Shown: positions 23,729-32,424 of the stretch, piece after piece
Layout of the letters: each line of letters opens with the position of its first letter
Position numbering within the stretch: position 1 is the first letter of the stretch
Program-made: the position numbers and the translations under genes
From: Gammaproteobacteria bacterium
GTDB lineage: Bacteria; Pseudomonadota; Gammaproteobacteria; GCA-001735895
Length of the DNA: 34,691 nt
Assembly (NCBI GenBank): GCA_029862125.1
Contig: JAOTXY010000031.1
Location: forward strand, 1 to 34,691
Direction: 5' to 3'
The notes under the pieces: generated by a model
The model's input: only the letters and a program-made list of their open reading frames with translations
What the model was told of the DNA's origin: nothing
Databases searched by the model: none

Positions 23729-26554
23729 ATGTCTATTGCGAGCACCAGCTTTCATGCCAGGTCGGACCAGGAGTTACGCTCACGGGTAAAACTGCTGGGC
23801 AAGCTGGTTGGCAACGTGCTGCTCAAACATGAAACTGCCGATGTTTTTCACGCGGTCGAGTCACTGCGCACCGGTTTCATTCAATTACGCAAGCGAAATA
23901 GTGAACCGCGCAGAAAAGCACTGATGAAGCTGATTACGGGACTCAGTCCTCATGTTATCAGCCAGGTGATCCGGGCATTCACGCTTTATTTCAATCTCGT
24001 CAATATTGCCGAGGAAGATTATCTGTATCGTTTGAGACGTGTTTCAGTGCAGAAACACGGGCGCGCGGCCTGGGTCGGTTCGTTCTTTCATACGTTTGAG
24101 GAATTTAAAGACCAGGGTACCAGCATCAAAGACTTGCAAACCCTGTTCGAAACCCTTCTCTACAAGCCGGTTTTTACCGCGCATCCGACCGAGTCGCGAC
24201 GACGCACAGTAATGCATCACCAGCGCGAGGTATTTATCATCATCGACCAGCTCACCGATCCCCGCCTCAGTCAGTTCGAGCGCGATGACCTGGTCGACGC
24301 ATTACAACTTCAAATTGAAACACTGTGGCTGACCAACGAGGTTCGCAGCAACAAGCCAAGCGTTACCGACGAAATCAAGATGGGTCTGCATTATTTTCAA
24401 CGCAGCCTGTTCGAAGCAGTCAAAATTGATTATCGGCATCTCGAGCGCGCCATAATAAACACCTACGGTGAAGACGAACTTGGTAATCCGGTGATAACCG
24501 TTCCCAGTTTTATCGAATTCGGTTCCTGGATCGGGGGCGACCGCGATGGTAATCCCTTCGTTACCCCGCAAGTCACGCGCAACGCGCTGCGCATGCAGGC
24601 CGAAGAAATTCTGAGTGAGCATGTGCGTTTAATCTATCGGCTCACCCAGGTATTGACCATGTCAACCCGATGGTTCAAACCGAACGCGGAATTTTTACGC
24701 AGGATGAGCCTGGACGAGGCCATGGGCGTTAAGTCTTTCGATCAAAAACGCGATCAGTTCGAAGAAGAAGTGTATCGACGCAAGCTTTATCACATGCACC
24801 ATCGACTCAAGAAAAACCTGGCGGTGATTCGTAACCAGATGCGGAACATGGACACACCGAACGCCGATCATGCCTACCAGAACGTGCAGGACTACCTCGA
24901 TGATCTTTACTCGATACGTGATTCCCTTATCAGTCATGGCGACTTTGCGGCAGCCAATGGCGATCTCAAGGACGCGATTCGAATCGCCGAGACATTCGGC
25001 TTTCACCTGGTATCTCTCGATGTGCGCCAGGAATCTTCACGACATACACAGGCGGTCGCAGAAATTTTGCGCCTGACCAATGCTACCAACTACGAACAAC
25101 TCGACGAGAACCAACGGCTCGCCCTGCTGGCAAAACTCGTTAAATCCGGCAAAACGCCAAACTTCGATAAAGATCAGCTCGCGGACGACAATTTTCAGAC
25201 ACTCGAAGTATTTGAAACCATTCGCGACATGCGCGCACAAATCGGTCAGCGCTGCATCGGAAGCTATGTCATCTCGATGACGCACAGAGCCAGTCACATC
25301 ATGGAAGTGATGTACCTCGCATTTATAGCCGGGCTGTCAGGCAGACAGGGCAATAAATACACTTGCAGTCTCGAAATTGCACCATTGTTCGAGACCATCG
25401 ATGATCTCGACCACATCGATGTCGTGCTGGATAACTTGTTACAAAATGAAGTTTACAAGAAACTGCTGCTGCGTACCGGCGGCACCCAGGAAGTGATGCT
25501 GGGGTATTCCGATTCCTGCAAGGATGGTGGAATAATGTCCGCCGCCTGGGGACTTTACCAGGCCCAGCAGAAGGTGGTTCAGATTACCTCCCGCCATAAG
25601 GTTAAATGTCGCATCTTTCATGGTCGCGGCGGCACCATAACCCGCGGTGGCGGGCCGACACATGATGCCATTATGTCGCAGCCACCGCGCACGGTGCTCG
25701 GTCAAATCAAGTTCACCGAACAGGGTGAAGTCCTGTCACATAAGTATGGAAATGCAGAAACCGCAAATTACGAGCTGGCGATGGGTATCACAGGCCTGAT
25801 GAAGGCGAGCCTCGGATCAAAACAGCAAGACGATGCGAACTACGATCAGTACCACCCGGTGATGCAACAGTTGGCTGATTTTTCGGAACAGTATTATCGG
25901 CAATTAACGGATAATACCGATCGGTTCTTCGAGTATTTCTACGAAACCACCCCGGTCAGTGAAATCGGTTTGATGAATATCGGTTCACGACCGGCGCATC
26001 GACGCAAGGGTGATCTCTCTAAATCGTCGGTGCGTGCGATCCCGTGGGTTTTCGGCTGGAGCATGTCACGTACCATGATGCCCGCCTGGTACGGGGTTGG
26101 TTACGCGATTGAAAAATGGTCGGAGGGAAAACCCGCCAGGATGAAACAGCTGCGCGCAATGAACCGGCATTGGCCTTTCTTCGCCGCAATGATCAGTAAC
26201 CTGCAGATGTCGCTTTACAAATCGGATATGCGTATTGCAATGGAATACAGCAAGCTTTGTGATGATAGAAAATTTGCTGACTCGATTTTTAGTATGCTCA
26301 GGCAGGAAAATAAACGCAGCATAGATGCGGTACTACAGATTGGCAATTTGAAAAAGCTGCTGGCTAACGATCCGGTACTAACGCTTTCACTATCGAGACG
26401 CGATCCCTATCTCGATCCGCTTGCATATTTACAGATCGACGTGCTGAAGAAGTATCGCGATGAAAGCCAGTCGAAATCAGATCGGATGCAATGGCAGGCA
26501 GCGTTATTGAGCTCCATCAACGGCATTGCAGCCGGCTTACGCAACACCGGGTAA
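23729..26554 (+). CDS. ppc: Phosphoenolpyruvate carboxylase
   Basis: PPC makes oxaloacetate from PEP and bicarbonate, refilling the TCA cycle. The 941 aa protein is slightly longer than E. coli's 883. Key sites are intact: FTAHPTESRRRT with catalytic His152, GSWIGGDRDGNPFVT, MLGYSDSCKDGG with Lys598, FHGRGGTITRGGGPTH (630-645) and SQPP after it. It ends in RNTG, like the QNTG end that carries the conserved C-terminus. The ATG at 23729 gives an N-terminus with normal PPC helices; the upstream frame back to 23558 overlaps nnr and its promoter. It is divergent from nnr. Confidence 0.96.
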   Translation: MSIASTSFHARSDQELRSRVKLLGKLVGNVLLKHETADVFHAVESLRTGFIQLRKRNSEPRRKALMKLITGLSPHVISQVIRAFTLYFNLVNIAEEDYLYRLRRVSVQKHGRAAWVGSFFHTFEEFKDQGTSIKDLQTLFETLLYKPVFTAHPTESRRRTVMHHQREVFIIIDQLTDPRLSQFERDDLVDALQLQIETLWLTNEVRSNKPSVTDEIKMGLHYFQRSLFEAVKIDYRHLERAIINTYGEDELGNPVITVPSFIEFGSWIGGDRDGNPFVTPQVTRNALRMQAEEILSEHVRLIYRLTQVLTMSTRWFKPNAEFLRRMSLDEAMGVKSFDQKRDQFEEEVYRRKLYHMHHRLKKNLAVIRNQMRNMDTPNADHAYQNVQDYLDDLYSIRDSLISHGDFAAANGDLKDAIRIAETFGFHLVSLDVRQESSRHTQAVAEILRLTNATNYEQLDENQRLALLAKLVKSGKTPNFDKDQLADDNFQTLEVFETIRDMRAQIGQRCIGSYVISMTHRASHIMEVMYLAFIAGLSGRQGNKYTCSLEIAPLFETIDDLDHIDVVLDNLLQNEVYKKLLLRTGGTQEVMLGYSDSCKDGGIMSAAWGLYQAQQKVVQITSRHKVKCRIFHGRGGTITRGGGPTHDAIMSQPPRTVLGQIKFTEQGEVLSHKYGNAETANYELAMGITGLMKASLGSKQQDDANYDQYHPVMQQLADFSEQYYRQLTDNTDRFFEYFYETTPVSEIGLMNIGSRPAHRRKGDLSKSSVRAIPWVFGWSMSRTMMPAWYGVGYAIEKWSEGKPARMKQLRAMNRHWPFFAAMISNLQMSLYKSDMRIAMEYSKLCDDRKFADSIFSMLRQENKRSIDAVLQIGNLKKLLANDPVLTLSLSRRDPYLDPLAYLQIDVLKKYRDESQSKSDRMQWQAALLSSINGIAAGLRNTG

Positions 26555-26621
26555 CTCGCCAGCGAAATACCTGTTGCTAGTTCGGACTGTCCCGTTACCA
26601 TTAGAATTGTAGTAACCCGGA

Positions 26622-26651
26622 TTAACTCAGACTAGTAGACCCTTATATAAG
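26622..26651 (+). promoter_or_regulatory. Candidate promoter for the FAH-family gene
   Basis: TTAACT (26622-26627), an 18-base spacer and TATAAG (26646-26651) lie about 60 bases upstream of the GTG start. It is a fair but not strong match. Confidence 0.4.
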
Positions 26652-26711
26652 ATGATCGACTTTGCATCAATGGTGCTCGACAATAGATCGCAGGCAACGG
26701 AGTAACCATAC

Positions 26712-27581
26712 GTGAAACTGGTGAGTTATAAGTCGACCGGGGAACAGGTCCATCTCGGGGCACTTAAAGGCAATCATATCGTCAACCTGCATCATGCAAG
26801 CGCGGGCGAGTTACCGGACGATATGCTGGAATTTCTTAAGGCTGGAGAAGTTGCCATGCAAGCTGCAAACAACCTGCAGATAAAAGCAGGTGATGGCATC
26901 AACGCTGACTCCGTAAAGTTACTCTCACCGGTGACCAACCCCAGCAAGATTATCGCAATCGGTCTGAACTACATGGATCATATTCGGGAAGCGGATATCG
27001 GAGTTCCTGAACTGGCAACCATGTTTTGCAAGTATCCATCCGCCATCATCGGCACCGACGCAGAGATTCACTGGTCGAGCACACTCACGCAACAGGTCGA
27101 TTATGAAGCCGAGCTAGCCGTGGTAATCGGCAAGATGGCTAAAGATGTCAGCGAAGCAAACGCCTACGACTACGTCGCCGGTTACATGAACTGCAACGAT
27201 GTCAGCGCCCGTGACCTTCAATTTCGTCCCGGCGATCAGTGGCTACGCGGCAAGTGTCTCGACAGTTTTTGCCCGCTCGGGCCCTATCTCATAACCAGCG
27301 ACGAAATCGATGACCCGCATAATCTTTCAATTAAATGCATGCTGAATGGTCAGCTCATGCAGGATTCGAGCACGCGCGAAATGATCTACCGGATTCCCTA
27401 CCTGATCGAGTACCTGAGTGAAGCATTTACCCTGTTACCGGGCGATGTTATTGCTACCGGTACCCCGCATGGCGTCGGTGCGTTTCGCGATCCACCGATA
27501 TGGCTGGGTCAGGGTGATGTCGTCAGCGTCGAAGTTGAGGGTCTTGGCAGCCTCACCAATCGCTGTGTGGTTAGCGACTGA
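26712..27581 (+). CDS. Fumarylacetoacetate hydrolase family protein
   Basis: FAH-family enzymes use a divalent metal to cleave or decarboxylate 2-keto or acylpyruvate substrates in aromatic and sugar-acid breakdown. The 289 aa protein has a short N-terminal domain and the FAH catalytic domain from about residue 78 (IIAIGLNYMDHIREA). Metal ligands are visible in DYEAELAVVIGK (Glu132, Glu134) and NCNDVSARD (Asp163); Lys181 follows in GKCLDSFCPLGP, and ATGTPHGVG is the conserved late loop. Start is GTG with GGAG 9 bases upstream. The exact substrate cannot be told; neighbours ppc and a cysteine synthase do not indicate a pathway. It stands alone with its own candidate promoter and terminator. 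Confidence 0.9.
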   Translation: MKLVSYKSTGEQVHLGALKGNHIVNLHHASAGELPDDMLEFLKAGEVAMQAANNLQIKAGDGINADSVKLLSPVTNPSKIIAIGLNYMDHIREADIGVPELATMFCKYPSAIIGTDAEIHWSSTLTQQVDYEAELAVVIGKMAKDVSEANAYDYVAGYMNCNDVSARDLQFRPGDQWLRGKCLDSFCPLGPYLITSDEIDDPHNLSIKCMLNGQLMQDSSTREMIYRIPYLIEYLSEAFTLLPGDVIATGTPHGVGAFRDPPIWLGQGDVVSVEVEGLGSLTNRCVVSD

Positions 27582-27604
27582 AATTCAGGTCAGTTTGCGT
27601 GCCC

Positions 27605-27636
27605 GGAAGCATCCACTGGCTTCCTGTTCTTCCTTC
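27605..27636 (+). terminator. Weak candidate terminator after the FAH-family gene
   Basis: GGAAGC and GCTTCC pair around an 8-base loop (27605-27624), followed by a T/C-rich tail (TGTTCTTCCTTC). The stem is short and the tail is not a pure T-run. Confidence 0.35.
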
Positions 27637-27761
27637 GCCATCGACACGATTCATACCAGATTTCGACAATGAGGGACTTATAATTGTTAGCCAAGTTTCA
27701 TTAGATTAACCTCAAAGAAGTTGCATAATGTAGAAAAAACCATAAGGAGTCTCTAGTCGCT

Positions 27762-28802
27762 ATGAGAATTCATGACAATATTCTGGGCACGATTGGCAAT
27801 ACACCTGTCGTAAAAATTAACCGGCTTGGCCCTGCCAGTGTAAACCTTTTCGTAAAGATTGAATCCTTCAATCCAATGGCCTCGGTGAAGGACCGTCTCG
27901 CTCTGGGAATTATCGAGGATGCCGAAAAATCCGGTACCCTGAAACCCGGGCAAACGGTAATCGAAGCGACCAGCGGAAATACCGGCATTGGTCTTGCGAT
28001 GGTTTGTGCGCAGAAAGGTTACCCACTGGTGGTGACCATGGCAGAAAGCTTCAGTGTTGAACGCCGAAAGCTGATGCGCTTTCTCGGTGCCAGGGTGGTA
28101 CTGACTCCGGCACCACTTAAAGGCAGCGGCATGGTTAAAAAAGCCCAGGAACTAGCGGCGCAACATGACTGGTTTTTAACCCGACAATTCGAAAACGAAT
28201 CCAATGCCGACATGCATTCTCGAACCACCGCACCGGAAATCCTGGAAGCTTTCGATGGTATATCGCTCGACTACTGGGTTACCGGCTATGGAACCGGGGG
28301 CACGCTCAAAGGTGTCGCTCGAGTACTCAAGGACAAAAGTCCGTCAACCAGGATAATCGTATGCGAGCCCGAAATTGCTCCTTTATTGACCGATGGCATC
28401 GAACAGAAACGAAACGATGATGGCTCTCCGGCCGAAAGCCACCCGAGTTTCAGTCCTCATCCGATGCAGGGCTGGACTCCCGATTTCATCCCCAAGCTGA
28501 CCGGTGACGCAATGGCGGACGAAAATGCGGATCAAATACTGACTGTCGCCAATCCGAACGCCATGGAAGCATCGCGTAATCTCGCACAACAGGAAGGTAT
28601 TTTTGTCGGTATCAGCGGTGGCGCCACGTTTGCTGCAGGACTGGAGGTGGCTGAGTCTGCAGCAGAGGGCTCAAACATCCTTTGCATGCTACCGGATACT
28701 GGCGAACGCTACCTCAGCACGCCACTTTTCGAGGGTGTCGAGACAGAAATGTCAGAAGCAGAGCAGCAATTGTCAGCGTCGACACCGAGCTGCCAGTTCT
28801 AA
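27762..28802 (+). CDS. cysK: PLP-dependent cysteine synthase family protein
   Basis: This protein probably makes cysteine from O-acetylserine and sulfide. In 346 aa it has the fold type II PLP motifs: NPMASVKDRLAL with Lys43, EATSGNTGIG (68-77) as the substrate loop and GYGTGGTLKGV (175-185) for the phosphate. A difference from classical CysK is an insertion of about 15 polar residues after the PEIAPLL region (KRNDDGSPAESHPSF) before HPMQGWTPDFIP, plus a C-terminal Ser/Gln-rich tail ending SCQF. This points to a side branch of the family, so cystathionine beta-synthase-like or another beta-replacement role is possible. AGGAG lies 12 bases before the ATG, rather far. TATAAT at 27679-27684 could be a -10, without a good -35. 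Confidence 0.82.
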   Translation: MRIHDNILGTIGNTPVVKINRLGPASVNLFVKIESFNPMASVKDRLALGIIEDAEKSGTLKPGQTVIEATSGNTGIGLAMVCAQKGYPLVVTMAESFSVERRKLMRFLGARVVLTPAPLKGSGMVKKAQELAAQHDWFLTRQFENESNADMHSRTTAPEILEAFDGISLDYWVTGYGTGGTLKGVARVLKDKSPSTRIIVCEPEIAPLLTDGIEQKRNDDGSPAESHPSFSPHPMQGWTPDFIPKLTGDAMADENADQILTVANPNAMEASRNLAQQEGIFVGISGGATFAAGLEVAESAAEGSNILCMLPDTGERYLSTPLFEGVETEMSEAEQQLSASTPSCQF

Positions 28803-28813
28803 CAAAGCGAATC

Positions 28814-29986
28814 TCAACCGGTTGAAAAAACGGTTTCCATGCCGCGCTCCGGCGTGCCGGGCACCAACTGGGACAAAATCAGTGAGGCAAATGCAATCAC
28901 GGCGCCAATGAGGAACACCAGCGAAGGTGATACTACCCACAGTAACCCCAGCGCGAACGGCAGTACTACCGCGGCTACGTGGTTAATAGTAAACGAAACC
29001 CCGGCAGTCGCAGCCATGTCTGCCGGATCGGCGATTTTCTTCAGGTAACTCTTAAGTGCAATGGCCATCGCGAAAAAAATGTGGTCAACAATATAAAGCA
29101 AGGCTGCGAACCAGGCGACTTCGGCAAATGCGTAAGCGGTAAAGATTATTACGAGTCCCGTATATTCAAGCGTCAGCGTTCGCTTCTCACCCCAGTAACT
29201 CACCAGTCGACCGATGCGAGGCGCCAGATAAATCGTCAATACACCATTGACCAGGAATAGTAGTGTCATCTGCCCGACCGTGTAACCGAATTTCTCGACC
29301 ATCAGAAAGCCGGCAAAAACCACAAAGATCTGTCTTCGCGCACCGGACAGGAAAATCAGCAGGTAATAAAGCCAGTAGCGCTTGCGCAACACCATATGCT
29401 TGTGTTGTTCGGCTTCACCCTTGAAGTGTGGGCAACCGAAATACATCACCCAGGCGATCACTATCGTAACGCAGCCGAATAACAGGTACACCCACAGGTA
29501 ATCCAGGGCAAGCCACTCGGCCAGGATGTAAATGGCCGCAAATACCGCGAGACCGGTAAACGCGCCGACCGCAATTTGTCGACCGAGCACCTGCGGCAGA
29601 CGTTCGCGGCTAATCAGCTGTAATGACAGCGATTGCGAAATGGTTTCCGCGTAGTGGAATCCTACCGACATCAGCACTGTGGTGAAATAAAGACCCATCA
29701 CCGAGGGCAACATACCGGTGATCGCGGTGCCGATACCCAACGCCAGCAACGACACGAAAGCGATGGTTTGCTCACGCATCAGCAGCAACAGGAATACCAC
29801 ACCGAAGGCCAGGAAACCGGGCACTTCACGCAGACTTTGCATGATGCCAATTTCGATTCCGCTAAAACCTACCTGCTCGACCGCAAAGTTATTAATTAGC
29901 GCCTGCCAGCTGGCAAAACTGATTGGAACCGCGGCGGCAAACAGGTACAGAAAAATCTCGGGTTTTTGCAGGTGCTGCTTTAACAT
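28814..29986 (-). CDS. Major facilitator superfamily permease
   Basis: A 390 aa integral inner-membrane protein with about 11 to 12 hydrophobic segments and a cytoplasmic loop near the middle (about 190-205, CPHFKGEAEQHKHMVLRKR), the usual MFS 6+6 layout. Charged motifs between segments (APRIGRLVSYWGEKR) resemble MFS motif A of the second half. The substrate cannot be told. It is convergent with the cysteine synthase gene (11 bases apart) and divergent from the LysE-type exporter (34 bases between starts), so the latter pair share a very short control region. Confidence 0.85.
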   Translation of the reverse strand: MLKQHLQKPEIFLYLFAAAVPISFASWQALINNFAVEQVGFSGIEIGIMQSLREVPGFLAFGVVFLLLLMREQTIAFVSLLALGIGTAITGMLPSVMGLYFTTVLMSVGFHYAETISQSLSLQLISRERLPQVLGRQIAVGAFTGLAVFAAIYILAEWLALDYLWVYLLFGCVTIVIAWVMYFGCPHFKGEAEQHKHMVLRKRYWLYYLLIFLSGARRQIFVVFAGFLMVEKFGYTVGQMTLLFLVNGVLTIYLAPRIGRLVSYWGEKRTLTLEYTGLVIIFTAYAFAEVAWFAALLYIVDHIFFAMAIALKSYLKKIADPADMAATAGVSFTINHVAAVVLPFALGLLWVVSPSLVFLIGAVIAFASLILSQLVPGTPERGMETVFSTG

Positions 29987-30020
29987 GCGCGCATTCTGAA
30001 CCGTAAACAGGTTTTATTCA

Positions 30021-30623
30021 ATGCAGGCAATGTTGTTCGGCTTCTCGCTCGGATTTTCGCTGATTCTGGCGATCGGTGCGCAAAATGCTTTCGTGCTAAA
30101 ACAGGGCCTCAGGGATGAGCATGTGTTGCTAGTGTGTTTCATTTGCTCGCTGTCCGACGCGCTCCTGATCCTGATCGGTGTCAGCGGATTCCACGTGCTG
30201 GTGGCATCGTTTCCAGCGTTGGTCGACATCGCACGAATAGGAGGGGCCACATTTCTGTTTATCTATGGATTGATTAGTTTTTATAATGCTTTTCGCGTGC
30301 AGGAGGGTCTGCTACCCAGTGAAATCAAAAGCAACAGTGCGTGGCAATCGGCCCTTACCTGTCTTGCCTTCACCTGGCTAAACCCGCATGTCTATCTCGA
30401 CACCGTGGTATTGCTCGGTTCGGTTTCAACCCAGTTTAGCGAGCAGCTTAGCTGGTTTGCAGCCGGCGCAATGTCGTCATCGTTTGTATTTTTCTTTGCG
30501 CTCGGTTACGGCGCTCGCCTGTTGCGCCCCGTGTTTGCCAAGGCCCGTGCCTGGCGAATCCTCGATTTTCTGATTGGATGTATCATGTGGGCAATCGCCT
30601 TGCGACTCGTCTTTATGACCTGA
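30021..30623 (+). CDS. LysE/ArgO family amino acid exporter
   Basis: A 200 aa protein with about six membrane segments. The family signature IGAQNAFVLKQGL (18-30) and the later LNPHVYLDTVVLLG segment are those of the LysE/ArgO branch, which exports arginine and lysine; this branch is more specific than the wider RhtB group. The other half has AFTWLNPH and a final SFVFFFALGYGARL. Length and order are normal. It is divergent from the MFS permease. A LysR-type regulator (ArgP/LysG) often controls such exporters but none is visible in the window. Substrate is inferred from the family. Confidence 0.88.
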   Translation: MQAMLFGFSLGFSLILAIGAQNAFVLKQGLRDEHVLLVCFICSLSDALLILIGVSGFHVLVASFPALVDIARIGGATFLFIYGLISFYNAFRVQEGLLPSEIKSNSAWQSALTCLAFTWLNPHVYLDTVVLLGSVSTQFSEQLSWFAAGAMSSSFVFFFALGYGARLLRPVFAKARAWRILDFLIGCIMWAIALRLVFMT

Positions 30624-30664
30624 GGCTAAACTTCCTATCAGGACCCGATTCGGCACCCAGGCTA

Positions 30665-31405
30665 CTAAAGAGGTCGGACCAGCAAGTACGCGCCCAGCAG
30701 CAAAAGCGCAATGAAGAAAATCTTGCGAAACAGGGTTTCGGAAAGTTGCCGGCGAATTTTCTGGCCCAGCAACATGCCGCCCAATGCAGGCACAATTGCG
30801 CTAGCCGAGTACAGGCCGAGCTCGAGATCCAGCAGACTGTTAGCCTGCAGTGCAACGGCGAGCGCGAGGGTCGATACCAGGTACAACATCCCCATTGATT
30901 GCACCAGCATATCCCGTGGCAGACCCAGTGCCTGCAGGTACATGGTTCCTGGAACAACCGAGGAGCCGGTCATGCCGGTGATCACGCCGTTGACCAGACC
31001 GACCGTCGGTCCAAGCCATCTCTCGCTGTTCAGCCCCACGCTAAAGTGAAGGCCGAGTAAGCTGGCCGAAGCGTAGGCGATCATAACCAGGCCGAGGAAT
31101 GCTGTTAGCAGCGACAGGTCTACGCGAGTCAATGCGATGGCACCGATGAGGACTGCAAGCGACACTGCCAACAGGAAGGGCCACAGCCGAGCCAACAGCT
31201 CGCGCGCGAAGCCACCTACAATAGCCTGCCAGATATTGGTCGCCGTTGCCGGTGCGAGCAGCACCGCCATGGCAGTAACCAGGTCGAGTGCGATGGTTAG
31301 AATCGAGAGGGCCACCACCTGGATTCCGAAACCGGTGATGCCTTTGGCAGTGCCGGCCACCAGGAACGCCAGCATCACGATCATCAAGGTGTTGTAATCA
31401 ATCAC
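30665..31405 (-). CDS. TauE/SafE (TSUP) family anion permease
   Basis: A 246 aa protein with about eight membrane segments and two repeated halves: the first has GTAKGITGFGIQVVAL and the second GLVNGVITGMTGSSVVPG, matching the duplicated TSUP pattern. Family members move sulfite, sulfoacetate or other organosulfur anions, but the substrate here is unknown. It starts with GTG 31405 (AGGA 9 bases upstream); ATG at residue 7 is an alternative. It is convergent with the LysE-type gene. It is downstream of the hypothetical gene by 15 bases, so it may be last in the minus-strand cluster starting at 34013. Confidence 0.87.
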   Translation of the reverse strand: MIDYNTLMIVMLAFLVAGTAKGITGFGIQVVALSILTIALDLVTAMAVLLAPATATNIWQAIVGGFARELLARLWPFLLAVSLAVLIGAIALTRVDLSLLTAFLGLVMIAYASASLLGLHFSVGLNSERWLGPTVGLVNGVITGMTGSSVVPGTMYLQALGLPRDMLVQSMGMLYLVSTLALAVALQANSLLDLELGLYSASAIVPALGGMLLGQKIRRQLSETLFRKIFFIALLLLGAYLLVRPL

Positions 31406-31420
31406 CTGGCAGATTCCTGA

Positions 31421-31879
31421 TCACTTTCCTATTCCAAGTCGTTCCCTGGCATAGGTTATTTTCTGTACGGCGTCTGCGGGCAGATTCTTGCAGTCTTCCC
31501 CGTACTGCAGCAGGAATTGCTGGTACATACCCTCGTTATACATCAGGTTGCTCTCGTCGATGCACTCGTCACGGTTGGCCAGGACCTCCCGCACGAGCTT
31601 GCCTGGATCATCGATTGGCTCGAAACTAAAGTCAGAAATTAGCTTGATAGTAGTAATGGCTTCCAGAATGACACTGGCCTCGGCCCAGTATCTGGCAAAC
31701 GAATCCCTGACGAAATGACGTTGAAAAACCTCACCCCCCTCGATTGAGACCTCGATGAAGGGTTTGCGAAACATGACACAACAGGCGCGCACGCTGTGGA
31801 TCCTGTTTTGCTTCGGTGGCCAGAAAACCAGTTCATCGATAATCGGATTTTCCGCGTATCGATCGAGAGTTAAATTCAT
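31421..31879 (-). CDS. Conserved-looking protein of unknown function
   Basis: I do not recognise this 152 aa protein. It is soluble, with no signal or membrane segment, acidic in the second half, and has an early aromatic and basic block (DELVFWPPKQNRIHSV) and late helical segments (AVQKITYARERLGIGK at the end). Several cysteines (near 33 and 34, then in DECIDESN and EDCKNL) might bind metal, but they show no known spacing. ATG at 31879 has AGGG 8 bases upstream. It lies 19 bases downstream of the phosphatase gene and 15 bases upstream of the TSUP permease gene, consistent with one transcript. Confidence 0.72.
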   Translation of the reverse strand: MNLTLDRYAENPIIDELVFWPPKQNRIHSVRACCVMFRKPFIEVSIEGGEVFQRHFVRDSFARYWAEASVILEAITTIKLISDFSFEPIDDPGKLVREVLANRDECIDESNLMYNEGMYQQFLLQYGEDCKNLPADAVQKITYARERLGIGK

Positions 31880-31898
31880 GCTGCCCTGTTAGCGGCGA

Positions 31899-32417
31899 TC
31901 ACGAATCCTTCTCGAGGTCGCCAACGATAGCCGCATGGTTGCTTTTCAGCCAATACTCCTGCTCAGGGGTCTCGGGCACTCGAACGCCACGCATCTTCGA
32001 AACATGTGCAAAGGCCTGTTGCGGGTCCAGGTCACAGTGCAACAGTATACCGGCAGCCATCAATCCCGATCGACCGATCCCTGCATGACAATGGACCAGG
32101 ATATTGGTCCCCGCATCGACCTGCTTCAGTAACATTTTGGAGAGGCTCGCGAATTCTTCCACCGATTTTGGCAATCCCATGTCCGGGATCGGGAAGGAAA
32201 CAAAATCCATACCCAGTGCCTTGACCAACTCGCGTTCTGCGTCGAGTCCCAGGGTGCGCGCCTCGTTGACCTCGAGTAGCGAAACCACCAGATGTATACC
32301 CAGCCGAGAGATATTAACCACCGATGCGGGGTCGCCCTGTTCAAGCGAAGGTCGCGCCATGATTGCGAAAAATCCCTTTCCTATCGTCCCTACTTTGTAC
32401 ATTTCGGCCTGCATCAT
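31899..32417 (-). CDS. Protein tyrosine / dual-specificity phosphatase family protein
   Basis: A 172 aa cysteine-based phosphatase. The active-site loop is VHCHAGIGRSGLM (Cys110 and Arg116, the HCxxGxxRS pattern), and the general-acid loop is FPIPDMGLP (Asp79). NEARTLGL and GVRVPETPEQEYWL fit the small cytoplasmic DSP fold. It could act on phosphotyrosine or on a phosphorylated small molecule; I cannot tell. There are two adjacent ATGs (32417 and 32414); the second is better spaced from GAGGG. It starts 7 bases after the amidotransferase-like gene, in a tight minus-strand run. Confidence 0.85.
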   Translation of the reverse strand: MMQAEMYKVGTIGKGFFAIMARPSLEQGDPASVVNISRLGIHLVVSLLEVNEARTLGLDAERELVKALGMDFVSFPIPDMGLPKSVEEFASLSKMLLKQVDAGTNILVHCHAGIGRSGLMAAGILLHCDLDPQQAFAHVSKMRGVRVPETPEQEYWLKSNHAAIVGDLEKDS

Positions 32418-32424
32418 GGATCCC

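Noticed and set aside
28814-28823. CAACCGGTTG palindrome at the cysteine synthase / MFS junction as a terminator
   Set aside because: Has no loop, lies in the MFS coding end, and the A-run is on the wrong side for either strand.
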